Positions 24,028-33,681 are shown, counted from the stretch's first letter. The stretch is 64,000 nt of DNA from Pedobacter montanisoli (GCF_022809115.1 NZ_JALGBH010000002.1:124001-188000); one strand, 5' to 3'. A program made the numbers and translations. Notes: generated by a model from the letters alone, not told the origin.

Positions 24028-25533
24028 TTAAAATTTGGTCTGCTGGTCAGTTTTTTTACTGATCAGCATTAAACCTAAAAAGGTTATTAAGCCGTTAATT
24101 AAAATCAGCTCTACGCTAAATACATAACCACCTAACCAGTCTTTGGCATGGCTGTTTAATACATAGCAAACCGCTGGCGATATCAGACAGACAAAAGGCA
24201 CCAGCTTATCATGTAATCCTCTGTTTTTAACAAATAACCCAAAACTGTAAAGACCTAATAACGGTCCGTAAGTGTAAGAAGCTACCTGAAATATTTTAGA
24301 TACTACAGATTGATCGTTCAGCGAGTTAAAGATGATGATTACGACAAACATGAGTAAGGAGAACACCACGTGTACAATATGGCGTGTTTTAATGTCTTTC
24401 TTGGGATCAGCGCTCTGTTTTTTGTCCATTCCTAAAAAGTCCACGCAAAAAGAGGTAGTCAATGCAGTTAAAGCCGAATCTGTAGTGGCAAAAGTTGCTG
24501 CGGTTAAACCTAACATAAATACAATGGCAGGTACAACACCCAAATAGTTTAAAGCAATTTCAGGGAACAAAAAGTCGGTTCTTGATGCGCCTGTAGCATC
24601 GGTAGGAATGGCAACACCATTTTTTGCAGCGTAAATGTAAAGCAGCGCACCCACGCTTAAAAAGAACAAGTTGATTACCAAGAAAACGCTAGTGAACGAG
24701 AACATGTTCTTTTGTGCTTCGCCAATATTCTTGCAGCTTAAGTTTTTCTGCATCAGATCCTGGTCTAAACCAGTCATGGCAATGGTTACAAAAATTCCGC
24801 CCAATACCTGTTTTACCCAGTGGAATTTACTGCCAATAAAGTCTTCATAAAAGAATATTTTAGAGTAATTACTCTCTTTAATAGTTTCAAAAGCATGTAA
24901 AATGTTTAGATCTAAACTTTTGGTAATAAAGTAAATGGTTAAAAATACAGATAGCACAAGAAAGAATGTTTGCAGCGTGTCTGTAATAATAATGGTTTTT
25001 AAACCACCTTTAAAAGTGTACGACCATATAAGCAAAAGCGATAAAAGAACGGTTGCCCAGAAAGGTATGCCGTAATTGTCAAAAATAAAGTGCTGTAACA
25101 CAATAACAACCAGATATAACCTGAAAGCAGAACCAATGGTACGGCTGATCAGGAAAATAGTTGCTGCGGTTTTGTAACTGTAAAAACCCAGACGCTTTTC
25201 TATATAACTGTATATAGAAGTAAGCTGCATGCGGTAATACAGTGGTAAAAGTACGGTGGCAATAATAATAAAACCAATTACGTTACCCAGTACAAACTGG
25301 AAGTATTGGAACTGGTTTCCGGCAGGAGCGCCAACTTCTCCCGGTACAGATATAAAGGTTACACCAGATAAGGCCGTACCAATCATACCAAAGGCAACTA
25401 GATACCATTTGGAGTTTCGGTTAGCAATAAAAAAAGTAGAATTATCAGATGTTTTTTTTGAGGTAGCGAATGAAATAATAATCAGCATTAAGAAGTAGCC
25501 GATTAAAAAGCAAAGTAAAATAGTAGGTGACAT
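24028..25533 (-). CDS. sodium:solute symporter (SSS family)
   Basis: 501 residues with about 13 predicted membrane helices and the SSS layout: NSKWYLVAFGMIGTALSGVTFISVPGEVG for helices 1-2, the family stretch GLDQDLMQKNLSCKNIGEAQKN near the middle, and FATTDSALTALTTSFCVD for the sodium-site helix. SSS transporters use the sodium gradient to import sugars, amino acids, vitamins or sialic acid; the substrate cannot be told from the sequence. Bacteroidota carry many paralogues. Confidence 0.88.
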   Translation of the reverse strand: MSPTILLCFLIGYFLMLIIISFATSKKTSDNSTFFIANRNSKWYLVAFGMIGTALSGVTFISVPGEVGAPAGNQFQYFQFVLGNVIGFIIIATVLLPLYYRMQLTSIYSYIEKRLGFYSYKTAATIFLISRTIGSAFRLYLVVIVLQHFIFDNYGIPFWATVLLSLLLIWSYTFKGGLKTIIITDTLQTFFLVLSVFLTIYFITKSLDLNILHAFETIKESNYSKIFFYEDFIGSKFHWVKQVLGGIFVTIAMTGLDQDLMQKNLSCKNIGEAQKNMFSFTSVFLVINLFFLSVGALLYIYAAKNGVAIPTDATGASRTDFLFPEIALNYLGVVPAIVFMLGLTAATFATTDSALTALTTSFCVDFLGMDKKQSADPKKDIKTRHIVHVVFSLLMFVVIIIFNSLNDQSVVSKIFQVASYTYGPLLGLYSFGLFVKNRGLHDKLVPFVCLISPAVCYVLNSHAKDWLGGYVFSVELILINGLITFLGLMLISKKTDQQTKF

Positions 25534-25607
25534 TCTTTGATCTTATGTTTAAAGAGATAAATGTAGTAAAAAGCCTATTTAAAAATCAAATATCAACCAA
25601 TAAATAA

Positions 25608-25615
25608 TAAATTTG
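25608..25615 (+). promoter_or_regulatory. -7 element directly before recR
   Basis: TAAATTTG matches TAnnTTTG and ends four bases before the ATG at 25620, the same spacing as at 22158. Confidence 0.45.
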
Positions 25616-25619
25616 TACT

Positions 25620-26240
25620 ATGAATTTTTCGTCCAGATTATTGGAAGAGGCAGTAAATGAGTTTAGTAAGCTCCCGGGAGTAGGTCAGAAAACGGCACTG
25701 CGACTGGTGCTTCATTTGCTAAATAAGGATGAGGCTGAGATTGGCAGGTTTGCAGGAGCTATGGTTACCTTAAAAAAAGACATTAAATATTGCACTGTTT
25801 GCCATAATATATCTGATGATGAAACCTGTTCTATTTGCACTTCTCCAAAAAGAGATCATGAAACTATTTGCGTGGTTGAAGATACAAGAGATGTAATGGC
25901 TATCGAAAATACAAACCAGTATTTTGGTTCTTATCATGTTTTAGGCGGACTGATCTCGCCTATGGATGGAGTAGGACCTTCAGACCTGCAGATAGAAAGC
26001 TTGGTTAAACGTGTGGCAACACATCCGGTAAAAGAAATTATATTGGCTTTAAGCGCTAATATGGAAGGTGATACCACTTTGTTTTACCTGCATAAAAAAC
26101 TAAAAGATTTTAACATCCCAATCACCACAATTGCCAGAGGTATTGCTTTTGGCGGTGAACTTGAATATGCCGATGAAGTTACATTAGGCAGATCTATAAT
26201 TACCCGTGTACCCTATGAAAACACATTAATTAAAGGTTAG
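25620..26240 (+). CDS. recR: recombination protein RecR
   Basis: 206 residues: helix-hairpin-helix start ([20 protein letters not shown]), a four-cysteine zinc finger (Cys58, Cys61, Cys70, Cys73), then the Toprim domain with [13 protein letters not shown] and the Walker-like end [25 protein letters not shown]. RecR works with RecO (and RecF) to load RecA onto SSB-coated DNA. Full family length. The SDR gene follows after 29 bp. Confidence 0.96.
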   Translation: MNFSSRLLEEAVNEFSKLPGVGQKTALRLVLHLLNKDEAEIGRFAGAMVTLKKDIKYCTVCHNISDDETCSICTSPKRDHETICVVEDTRDVMAIENTNQYFGSYHVLGGLISPMDGVGPSDLQIESLVKRVATHPVKEIILALSANMEGDTTLFYLHKKLKDFNIPITTIARGIAFGGELEYADEVTLGRSIITRVPYENTLIKG

Positions 26241-26269
26241 GTTATAAAAACATACTGTTATAAAGTAAA

Positions 26270-27085
26270 ATGAACTTAAAAGATAAAGTAGTTATAGTTA
26301 CCGGTGCATCATCTGGTATTGGTAAAGCATTGGCTTTTGAACTGGCCAAAAGAGGTGCTAATCTGGTACTTGGTGCAAGGCAATTTGTAAGCTTGTGTGA
26401 GATCACCGCTGTTCTGGAAAAAGATTTTGGTATCAGAGCGCTGGCTGTACAAACCGATGTAAGTAAGGAAGAAGATTGTAAAATGCTCATAGAGCAGGCA
26501 AAAACTACTTTTGGGGGTATAGATGTTCTCATTAATAATGCGGGTTTATCTATGCGGGCTTTATTTAACGATTTAGACCTTTCGGTAATTAAAAACCTGA
26601 TGGATGTGAATTTTTGGGGTACTGTATATTGCACCAAATACGCTTTGCCTGAGATTTTAAAAAATCAAGGGAGCGTGGTAGGTGTATCATCAATTGCAGG
26701 TTACAGAGGTTTGCCGGGTCGTACGGGCTATTCTTCTTCAAAATTTGCCATGAATGGTTTTATGGAAGCCCTGCGTACAGAGCTGCTTAAAACGGGTGTA
26801 CATGTAATGGTAGCCTGCCCGGGTTTTACCGCATCTAACATCAGGGTTACCGCATTGGCAAAAGATGGTTTGGCACATGGCGAAACCAGTATGGAAGAAG
26901 AAAAAATGATGAGTGCCGAAGAAGTTGCCCAAAGGATATGTGATGGAATTGAAAAAAGAAAGCGTACGCTTATTATGACCAGACAAGGTAAATTGGCGGT
27001 ATGGGTAAATAAACTCTTTCCGGCTTTTGCCGATAAAAAAGTATTTGAACTTTTTGCCAAAGAAAAAAATCCTTTAATAAGCTAG
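26270..27085 (+). CDS. SDR family oxidoreductase
   Basis: 271 residues, classical short-chain dehydrogenase: nucleotide motif TGASSGIG (11-18), NNAG (89-92), catalytic Ser140/Ser141 and Y154-S-S-S-K158. The glycine motif followed by a basic environment suggests NADP(H), but this is not certain. Substrate unknown; members of this subgroup act on lipids, sugars or steroids. It is probably co-transcribed with recR and with the histidine kinase downstream (gap 31 bp to the preferred kinase start). Confidence 0.88.
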   Translation: MNLKDKVVIVTGASSGIGKALAFELAKRGANLVLGARQFVSLCEITAVLEKDFGIRALAVQTDVSKEEDCKMLIEQAKTTFGGIDVLINNAGLSMRALFNDLDLSVIKNLMDVNFWGTVYCTKYALPEILKNQGSVVGVSSIAGYRGLPGRTGYSSSKFAMNGFMEALRTELLKTGVHVMVACPGFTASNIRVTALAKDGLAHGETSMEEEKMMSAEEVAQRICDGIEKRKRTLIMTRQGKLAVWVNKLFPAFADKKVFELFAKEKNPLIS

Positions 27086-27116
27086 TACACAAGTGAAGGA
27101 AAATGCGCTTCGGCAG

Positions 27117-29096
27117 ATGAAAATTATAACGAGAACACTTATCTTATTGGGATTAATACTTTGTACAGGTTTACAAAATCTGTATGCAAGTGATGTGCCC
27201 GTAAATCCTAAAAAACTTAAGACAGGCGAAGATTACCTGAAAATGGTAAAATACTACAGGTACCTTAAACCAGATTCTGCACTGTATTTTGTTAAGCAGG
27301 GGATAGCATTTGCAAAAAAGAAAAATGATAAAAAAACCTTGGCTGCTCTGTATAACCAGAACGGCATGATCGATGATAATGCCACACGATTTAAAGAAGC
27401 TAAAGAGCAATATGAAAAGGCCGAAGCCTTGTATCGTGAGCTGGGAGACGAAAAAGGACAAGCCACCATTCTGGTAAGATTAGGAGTTGTAGAAAAAAGA
27501 AAAGGAAATTATGATAAATCGCTGGCCTATTTCTATGATGCTTTAAGGTTAAGTGAGAAAAATAACGACAAATTGGGCTTACTCGAAGCTCGTGTTGTAT
27601 TATCAGAAGCCTATTACAGCGTAGGCGATTACAACAGTGCCTTAAAGAATCTGGACATCGCACAAAAGATAGACAGCGAAATTCCGCTATCTAATTTCAC
27701 TTTTAACATGTATATCAGTTATGGTTACACTTATGTAAAGCTGAAAGAATATGATAATGCGATACGTTATTTAGAAATCGGATTAAAAAAGTGCAATAAA
27801 ACTGAATACAATGGATTGCGCATTAGTTTGTTAAAGGTGCTGGCAATTGCTTATTTTCAAAAAGGCAATCAGGCAAAAGCAGAAAAGTATTTTTTGGAAG
27901 CCTTATCATTTGCCCGTCAGATTAAAAATGTATTAAGAGAGCAATCCACCTTAACCGAGTTTGCAGAAGTTTATATGAAGGTTGATGCCGATAAGGCATT
28001 GTATTATTTTAAACAGGCCTTGCGTATTGTTGAAGAAAATAAATTGTACATACAGCAGATTACTATTTTAAACAAAATGTCTGAACTGTATGAAAAGAAA
28101 AACGATTTGAAAAAAGCGCTCGAATGCAAAGCCAAAAGCTATAGTCTGGCAGATCAGTTTTATTATAGAGATATGATGCAACAGGTAACCAGTCTTGAAA
28201 CCGCTTATAATCTCGAAAAATCAAACGCACAGGTAAAAGAGCTCAAATTAAAAAGCAGCAAAGCCACTATGGTAAGAAATGTGACCATTTCTATAGCGCT
28301 GGCAGCACTCATCATTTTAGCAATCATCTTTGCCAATTATTATAAAACCAGACATTTAAATAAGCTTTTACAGCAGGCTAATGCCAGATTAGAAGAAAAT
28401 AATAGTCAGAAAGATAAATTCTTTTCAATCGTTGCACATGATATCAGATCTCCTTTGGTTTCTACAATCGGATTTTTAAATCTGGTTAACGATGGAGATA
28501 TAGATGCTTCTACCCGTGAGGAAATTATCGGGAAACTGAGCGAACATTGCGAAAGCAGCCTTGAAATATTAGATAAACTGCTCAAATGGGGTCAAATGCA
28601 AATTAAAGGCATACGTTTAAATGTAACTACTTTTAATGCTATAGAAAATATTCAGAAAAACGTAGCATTGATTAAAGAATCAGCAATGCAAAAGAACATC
28701 AGTATTCATCTTGATGTGCCACAGGGTATGATGTTGCAAACAGATTCAAACCATTTTGATTTTGTGATCAGAAACCTTTTATCAAATGCAGTTAAATTTA
28801 CGCAGACCGGAGGTACAGTAAGGCTTGAAGCCGAAGCGATGGCAAACAATAAAGTACAATTTAAAGTGATTGATACGGGAGTAGGTATTGCGCCTAACAG
28901 AATCAACAACATATTTAATTTATCTTCTACAAGTACAAAGGGAACCTCGCAGGAAGAAGGCACCAGCTTAGGATTAATCATCTGTAAAGAGTTTATCCAG
29001 GCTAATAAAGGTGAGCTTAATGTAGAAAGCGAAGTAGGTAAAGGAACCGTTTTCACTTTTATACTGGAAGGTTTTGACCAAAATAAAAAAGCATAA
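27117..29096 (+). CDS. TPR-containing membrane sensor histidine kinase
   Basis: The ATG at 27117 is preferred over a GTG at 27093 because it begins a clean signal peptide (MKIITRTLILLGLIL..., cleaved near LYASD). A periplasmic part of about 350 residues has six or so TPR units (AALYNQNGMIDD, ARVVLSEAYYSVGDYNSALKNLD, LKVLAIAYFQKGNQAKAEKYF). One membrane span follows at about 385-405, then a coiled coil and a kinase core: H-box FFSIVAHDIRSPL (His441), N-box NLLSNAVKFT, DTGVGI, and GTSLGLIICKEF. No receiver domain and no adjacent response regulator. Its signal and partner are unknown. Confidence 0.88.
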   Translation: MKIITRTLILLGLILCTGLQNLYASDVPVNPKKLKTGEDYLKMVKYYRYLKPDSALYFVKQGIAFAKKKNDKKTLAALYNQNGMIDDNATRFKEAKEQYEKAEALYRELGDEKGQATILVRLGVVEKRKGNYDKSLAYFYDALRLSEKNNDKLGLLEARVVLSEAYYSVGDYNSALKNLDIAQKIDSEIPLSNFTFNMYISYGYTYVKLKEYDNAIRYLEIGLKKCNKTEYNGLRISLLKVLAIAYFQKGNQAKAEKYFLEALSFARQIKNVLREQSTLTEFAEVYMKVDADKALYYFKQALRIVEENKLYIQQITILNKMSELYEKKNDLKKALECKAKSYSLADQFYYRDMMQQVTSLETAYNLEKSNAQVKELKLKSSKATMVRNVTISIALAALIILAIIFANYYKTRHLNKLLQQANARLEENNSQKDKFFSIVAHDIRSPLVSTIGFLNLVNDGDIDASTREEIIGKLSEHCESSLEILDKLLKWGQMQIKGIRLNVTTFNAIENIQKNVALIKESAMQKNISIHLDVPQGMMLQTDSNHFDFVIRNLLSNAVKFTQTGGTVRLEAEAMANNKVQFKVIDTGVGIAPNRINNIFNLSSTSTKGTSQEEGTSLGLIICKEFIQANKGELNVESEVGKGTVFTFILEGFDQNKKA

Positions 29097-29110
29097 ATTT
29101 TTCAAAAATC

Positions 29111-29141
29111 TTGCAATTGATAAAAAACTGTTTCATATTTG
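29111..29141 (+). promoter_or_regulatory. trp promoter
   Basis: TTG at 29111-29113, a 20-nt spacer, and CATATTTG at 29134-29141 (one mismatch to TAnnTTTG). The geometry is the same as the rpsT promoter. Transcription would begin a few bases before the leader-peptide ATG. Confidence 0.65.
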
Positions 29142-29149
29142 CCTAAACG

Positions 29150-29203
29150 ATGAGAACATTAATGTTAAATACAAACTGGTGGTGGCATAACAATTTTTGT
29201 TAG
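29150..29203 (+). CDS. trpL: trp operon leader peptide
   Basis: A 17-residue open frame, MRTLMLNTNWWWHNNFC, with three consecutive Trp codons (29177-29185) and stop TAG at 29201. It lies between the trp promoter and a terminator upstream of trpD. The three Trp codons are the sensor: scarcity of charged tRNA-Trp stalls the ribosome there. There is no Shine-Dalgarno, and the start is within a few bases of the predicted transcription start. The positions of the codons relative to the hairpins (next entry) make chance very unlikely. Confidence 0.88.
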   Translation: MRTLMLNTNWWWHNNFC

Positions 29204-29275
29204 GCCAATCTCTATGTATTTAATTTAAAAATATTGATAAACAAAAAGGATTGCCTGAAACGCAATCCTTTTTTT
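29183..29275 (+). promoter_or_regulatory. trp attenuator (alternative hairpins and terminator)
   Basis: Strand 1 (TGGCATAAC, 29183-29191) overlaps the last Trp codon and pairs with strand 2 (GTTAGGCCA, 29199-29207). Strand 2 can instead pair with strand 3 (AGGCCAATCT at 29202-29211 with AGGATTGCCT at 29247-29256, one bulged C). Strand 3 with strand 4 forms the terminator AAAAGGATTGC/GCAATCCTTTT (29244-29254 with 29262-29272) ending in a T-run. Stalling at Trp codons frees strand 2 to form the antiterminator. Confidence 0.85.
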
Positions 29276-29310
29276 GTTGCCTTCAGGTTGTCCCGATAAA
29301 ATAAAAAAGA

Positions 29311-30297
29311 ATGAAAAAAATTCTTAACCATTTATTCGAGAACAAAACATTTAGTCGTGCAGAAGCACAAAAAATACTTACCTCTATAGCCTTAGGAGAG
29401 TTTAATGCCGCACAAATGGCCGCATTTCTTACCGCCTATGCCATGCGTAACATTACGGTAGAAGAACTTCAGGGATTTAGAGATGCCATGCTTGAATTGT
29501 GTATAAAATTAAACCTGAATGATTTTGAACTGGTTGATCTCTGTGGCACAGGCGGAGATGGAAAAGATACCTTCAACATTTCTACCTTAGCATCTTTCGT
29601 AGTGGCAGGAGCAGGGTATAAAGTAGCCAAACATGGTAATTACGGCGTATCATCAGGCTGCGGTTCCAGCAATGTAATTGAGTATTTAGGTTATAACTTT
29701 ACCAATAATGAAAGCGCATTGAAACAGAGTTTAGACAAAGCAGGGATTTGTTTTATCCATGCACCGCTTTTTAACCCTGCTATGAAAACCATTGCGCCGG
29801 TGCGTAAAGAACTAGGCGTAAAAACCTTTTTTAATATGCTGGGTCCAATGGTAAACCCGGCACAACCCCAAAACCAGATTATAGGCGTATTTAGCTTGGA
29901 GCTGGCCCGCATTTATGCTTATTTATACCAGGAAACAGATAAGAACTATACCATTTTACATGCTGTAAATGGTTTTGATGAAGTATCCTTAACCTGCGAT
30001 TTTAAAACTTTTACCAGGCAGGGAGAAGCACTGCATACCATAGAAAGCTTGGGTTTTGAAACCCTTGATGAAAAAGAAATTAAAGGAGGTGATACGGTAG
30101 AATCTTCAGCAAAAATATTTTTAGATGTGCTTGAAGGTAGAGGCACAGACAGCCAGACCAATGTAGTGCTTTGCAATGCAGCGCTGGCTATACAAACCAT
30201 AGAAAAAGAGCTTTCTTTTGCCGATTGCTATTACAAAGCAGAAGAATCGTTAGTGAATAAAAGAGCTTACCACAGTTTTAAAAACCTTATCGCTTAA
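29311..30297 (+). CDS. trpD: anthranilate phosphoribosyltransferase
   Basis: 328 residues. N-terminal helical domain, then the PRPP loop CGTGGDGKDTFNIST (near 77-92), GNYGVSSGCGSSNVIEYLG, and the anthranilate-side segment MKTIAPVRKELGVKTFFNMLGPMVNP. It transfers phosphoribose from PRPP to anthranilate. It is the first structural gene after the attenuator; trpE and trpG, which usually precede it, are not here. Confidence 0.95.
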   Translation: MKKILNHLFENKTFSRAEAQKILTSIALGEFNAAQMAAFLTAYAMRNITVEELQGFRDAMLELCIKLNLNDFELVDLCGTGGDGKDTFNISTLASFVVAGAGYKVAKHGNYGVSSGCGSSNVIEYLGYNFTNNESALKQSLDKAGICFIHAPLFNPAMKTIAPVRKELGVKTFFNMLGPMVNPAQPQNQIIGVFSLELARIYAYLYQETDKNYTILHAVNGFDEVSLTCDFKTFTRQGEALHTIESLGFETLDEKEIKGGDTVESSAKIFLDVLEGRGTDSQTNVVLCNAALAIQTIEKELSFADCYYKAEESLVNKRAYHSFKNLIA

Positions 30298-30301
30298 TAA
30301 A

Positions 30302-30949
30302 ATGATGTTACCGGGAGAAATAAAAATAAAAGTTTGTGGTATGAGCAGGGCTGCTAATATTGCAGAACTTGCAGAGCTCCAACCACATTATATGGGCTTT
30401 ATTTTTTATCCGCAATCACCAAGAATGATTACACCAGTATCTGCAGAACTGATCCGTTACATCCCTGAACCCATTAAAACAACAGGCGTGTTTGTTAACG
30501 AAGAAATAGATAAAGTAGAAGCAATGATTAGGCAGCATGGGCTAAAAGCCATACAGTTACACGGCAACGAAAGCCCAGAATATTGTAAAACCCTGCAAGC
30601 GTTTAATGTAGAAGTTATTAAAGCTTTTGGCATAGACGAAGACTTTGATTTTACAGTTTTAGAATCTTATGTAGATGCGGTTGATTTCTTTCTTTTTGAT
30701 ACCCAAACCCAAAATTATGGAGGTTCAGGTAAAGTGTTTAACTGGCAGTTACTGGATCGATATAATTTGCAGAAACCTTATTTCTTAAGCGGCGGAATTG
30801 ACCTTCAACATGTAGAAGAGATCAAGAAAATCAATGATAAACGTTTGTATGCCATAGATCTGAACAGCAGGTTTGAGATAGAGCCTGGATTGAAAGACAT
30901 CAATAAACTGCAAAGATTTTTGAAAGAATTAATTGAAGTACAGGATTAA
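30302..30949 (+). CDS. trpF: phosphoribosylanthranilate isomerase
   Basis: 215 residues, TIM barrel: KVCGMSR at the first strand (catalytic Cys), GFIFYPQSPR, GVFVNE, QLHGNES, FLFDTQTQNYGGSGKVFNW (catalytic Asp), and FLSGGI near the phosphate site. It isomerises PRA to CdRP. Starts at 30302 or 30305 (ATGATG), 4 bp after trpD. trpC, the next step, is absent from the operon. Confidence 0.94.
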   Translation: MMLPGEIKIKVCGMSRAANIAELAELQPHYMGFIFYPQSPRMITPVSAELIRYIPEPIKTTGVFVNEEIDKVEAMIRQHGLKAIQLHGNESPEYCKTLQAFNVEVIKAFGIDEDFDFTVLESYVDAVDFFLFDTQTQNYGGSGKVFNWQLLDRYNLQKPYFLSGGIDLQHVEEIKKINDKRLYAIDLNSRFEIEPGLKDINKLQRFLKELIEVQD

Positions 30950-30989
30950 AGAATTTAGCGTTTTAAACGCTTAGTAAACATAAAGGAAT

Positions 30990-32177
30990 ATGAATTATTT
31001 TGTTGATGAACGTGGATATTATGGAGAATTTGGTGGAGCCTATATCCCCGAAATGTTATATCCAAATGTAGAAGAATTACGCAGAAATTATCTTCATATT
31101 ATCAATGAACCCAGTTTTCAGGAGGAATTTAAACAACTTTTGAAAGATTATGTAGGTCGCCCTTCGCCATTGTATTTGGCTAAGCGCTTATCTAAAAAAT
31201 ATGGTGCAAATATCTTTCTGAAAAGAGAAGATTTAAACCATACCGGTGCACATAAAATTAACAATACCATCGGGCAGATCTTATTGGCAGAAAAACTGGG
31301 CAAAAAACGCATTATTGCCGAAACCGGAGCCGGACAACATGGAGTAGCAACTGCAACAGTCTGTGCTTTGCGTGGTTTAGAATGCGTGGTATATATGGGC
31401 GAAATAGATATCAAACGTCAGGCGCCAAATGTAGCCCGGATGAAAATGTTAGGCGCTAAAGTGATGGCAGCCACTTCAGGTAGTAAAACATTAAAAGACG
31501 CCACAAACGAAGCTATGAGAGATTGGATCAATAATCCGGTAGATACACATTACATTATAGGATCTGTAGTTGGTCCGCATCCATATCCTGATATGGTAGC
31601 GCAATTTCAGTCTATCATTTCTTTTGAAACAAAAAAGCAACTGAAAGAACATACGGGCAATGAATTGCCTGATTATGTACTGGCCTGTGTAGGCGGTGGA
31701 AGCAATGCCATGGGTATGTTCTATCATTTTATTGATGATGAAAGTGTAAAATTAATTGCCATAGAAGCAGCAGGAAAAGGTGTTGACAGTGGTTTTTCGG
31801 CAGCAACCACAACTTTGGGTAGGGAAGGCGTTTTGCATGGTAGTAAAAGTATTTTAATGCAAACCAATGATGGACAGGTGGTAGAGCCACATTCTATTTC
31901 GGCAGGTTTGGATTATCCGGGAATAGGCCCTCAACATGCGCATTTATTCAAAAGTGGTCGTGGGCAGTATGTTGCAATTACAGACGATGAAGCGATGAAT
32001 GCAGGCTTACTGCTTACCCAATATGAAGGTATTATACCTGCTATAGAAAGTGCACATGCATTGGCTCAACTGGAAAAAATGCAGCTCAATCCATCAGATA
32101 CTGTGGTAGTGTGCCTGTCTGGAAGAGGAGATAAAGACATGGATACCTATATGAAATATTTTGATTTACAGGATTAA
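30990..32177 (+). CDS. trpB: tryptophan synthase beta subunit
   Basis: 395 residues with [13 protein letters not shown], the PLP lysine in [25 protein letters not shown], the phosphate loop [10 protein letters not shown], and the sodium/Ser site CLSGRGDKD at the end. It is TrpB1-type and forms the channelling complex with TrpA; it joins indole and serine. It follows trpF by 40 bp. Confidence 0.97.
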   Translation: MNYFVDERGYYGEFGGAYIPEMLYPNVEELRRNYLHIINEPSFQEEFKQLLKDYVGRPSPLYLAKRLSKKYGANIFLKREDLNHTGAHKINNTIGQILLAEKLGKKRIIAETGAGQHGVATATVCALRGLECVVYMGEIDIKRQAPNVARMKMLGAKVMAATSGSKTLKDATNEAMRDWINNPVDTHYIIGSVVGPHPYPDMVAQFQSIISFETKKQLKEHTGNELPDYVLACVGGGSNAMGMFYHFIDDESVKLIAIEAAGKGVDSGFSAATTTLGREGVLHGSKSILMQTNDGQVVEPHSISAGLDYPGIGPQHAHLFKSGRGQYVAITDDEAMNAGLLLTQYEGIIPAIESAHALAQLEKMQLNPSDTVVVCLSGRGDKDMDTYMKYFDLQD

Positions 32178-32207
32178 GAGAACATCATTAAAATTACAAT
32201 TTGCAAA

Positions 32208-32975
32208 ATGAACAGACTTCAGCAATTATTTCAGCATAAAAAGAAAGACCTACTCTCTATATATTTTACAGCAGGTTATCCAAATTTAAATGATACCTTA
32301 AAAATAGCACAGGCTCTAGAGCAAAACGGAGCAGATTTTTTAGAAATAGGATTTCCTTATTCAGACCCTGTGGCCGATGGACCGGTTATACAACAAAGCA
32401 GCAAAACCGCTTTGGATAACGGCATGACTTTAGCCCTGTTGTTTGAACAGCTGGAAGATTTGAGAAAACAGGTAACTGTTCCGGTTTTGTTAATGGGATA
32501 TGTAAATGTGGTACTTCAATATGGCGTAGAAAACTTCTGCAAAAAATGCCTTGAAGTAGGCGTTGACGGTTGCATCATACCAGATTTGCCGATGTATGAA
32601 TATGAAGAGTTATATCAGCCTGTATTTAAGAAATACGGCATCAGCAATATCTTTTTGGTTACACCTCAAACTACAGAAGAACACATCAGAAAAATAGATG
32701 AGCTAAGTAACGCTTTTATTTATCTGGTTTCATCATCTTCAACTACAGGTAATAGTTTAGAGCTTTCAAATCAAGCTACTCAGTATTTTCAACATATTTC
32801 AGCTTTAAAATTGAAAAATCCACAAATTATCGGCTTTGGTATTTCAGATAAAAACACTTATGATACCGCTAATACCTACGCCAGCGGAGCCATTATAGGC
32901 AGCGCATTTGTAAAAAATATTGATGCCAACCATATTGAAGAAAGCGTGAAAAACTTTATGAAAAAGATCAGGTAG
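32208..32975 (+). CDS. trpA: tryptophan synthase alpha subunit
   Basis: 255 residues, TIM barrel: the catalytic Glu in FLEIGFPYSDPVADGP, the catalytic Asp in GVDGCIIPDLPMYEYEE, and LVSSSSTTG for the phosphate. It cleaves indole-3-glycerol phosphate and passes indole to TrpB. It is the last gene of the operon; its 3' end overlaps the convergent DUF1003 gene by 8 bp, leaving no room for a private terminator. Confidence 0.96.
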   Translation: MNRLQQLFQHKKKDLLSIYFTAGYPNLNDTLKIAQALEQNGADFLEIGFPYSDPVADGPVIQQSSKTALDNGMTLALLFEQLEDLRKQVTVPVLLMGYVNVVLQYGVENFCKKCLEVGVDGCIIPDLPMYEYEELYQPVFKKYGISNIFLVTPQTTEEHIRKIDELSNAFIYLVSSSSTTGNSLELSNQATQYFQHISALKLKNPQIIGFGISDKNTYDTANTYASGAIIGSAFVKNIDANHIEESVKNFMKKIR

Positions 32976-33681
32976 CCTTTTTAAGTTGCTTCAAAATATC
33001 GGTCATCATTTCTATCTGTACTTTTTGGATTTCAAGAAGTTCTTGTTGCTGATTCATGATCAGATGATCTATCTTTTCATGTAAAGTCCTGATTTCTAGC
33101 TCAGATTTAAGGTTGATGATGTAATCGCTCTTAGCTCTTTCACGATCTTTTTCTTCCTGTCGGTTCTGGCTCATCATAATTACGGGAGCCTGTATGGCCG
33201 CTAAACAAGACAAGATCAGGTTCAACAGAATAAAAGGATAAGGATCAAAACCTTTGTTGGCCAGAAAATATACATTTGCACCAATCCAAAGGAGTAAAAA
33301 CACAGCAAAAGAAATAATAAAAGTCCAGCTTCCACCAAAAGATGCCACTTTATCAGCGATGGCCTGTCCGCGAGTCAATCCTTGTCTATCGTTGGCATCA
33401 TTTAACTTATCGGTAACTGTATCGGTATCAACCAAAGCATTAATGACTTGTTTTTCCAGTTCGCCTACTTCGCCAATTTCTTTAACCAGGTATTCAGAAA
33501 TATATTTCTGACGGTAATAATTAAGCTCGCTAATAGATAGGGCACTTGTTCTGTCAAACGTAGGGCAGTCTTTTTGGATGAAATTAAAAATGGAATTCCT
33601 TATAGAACTTCCTAAAACTTTTTCGGCTGCAGGAAATTCTTTATTCGAAACAGCACTGTTAAATGATTGTACTTTGGTCAT
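32968..33681 (-). CDS. DUF1003 membrane protein
   Basis: Start taken at 33681 (MTKVQSFNS...); a longer frame to 33822 would invade the VOC gene. The 237-residue product has the DUF1003 core: ASFGGSWTFIISFAVFLLLWIGANVYFL and FDPYPFILLNLILSCLAAIQAPVIMMSQNRQEEKDR, i.e. two membrane helices and the conserved NRQ-DR, then a C-terminal coiled coil (about 185-235). The function of DUF1003 proteins is unknown. Confidence 0.85.
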   Translation of the reverse strand: MTKVQSFNSAVSNKEFPAAEKVLGSSIRNSIFNFIQKDCPTFDRTSALSISELNYYRQKYISEYLVKEIGEVGELEKQVINALVDTDTVTDKLNDANDRQGLTRGQAIADKVASFGGSWTFIISFAVFLLLWIGANVYFLANKGFDPYPFILLNLILSCLAAIQAPVIMMSQNRQEEKDRERAKSDYIINLKSELEIRTLHEKIDHLIMNQQQELLEIQKVQIEMMTDILKQLKKAT

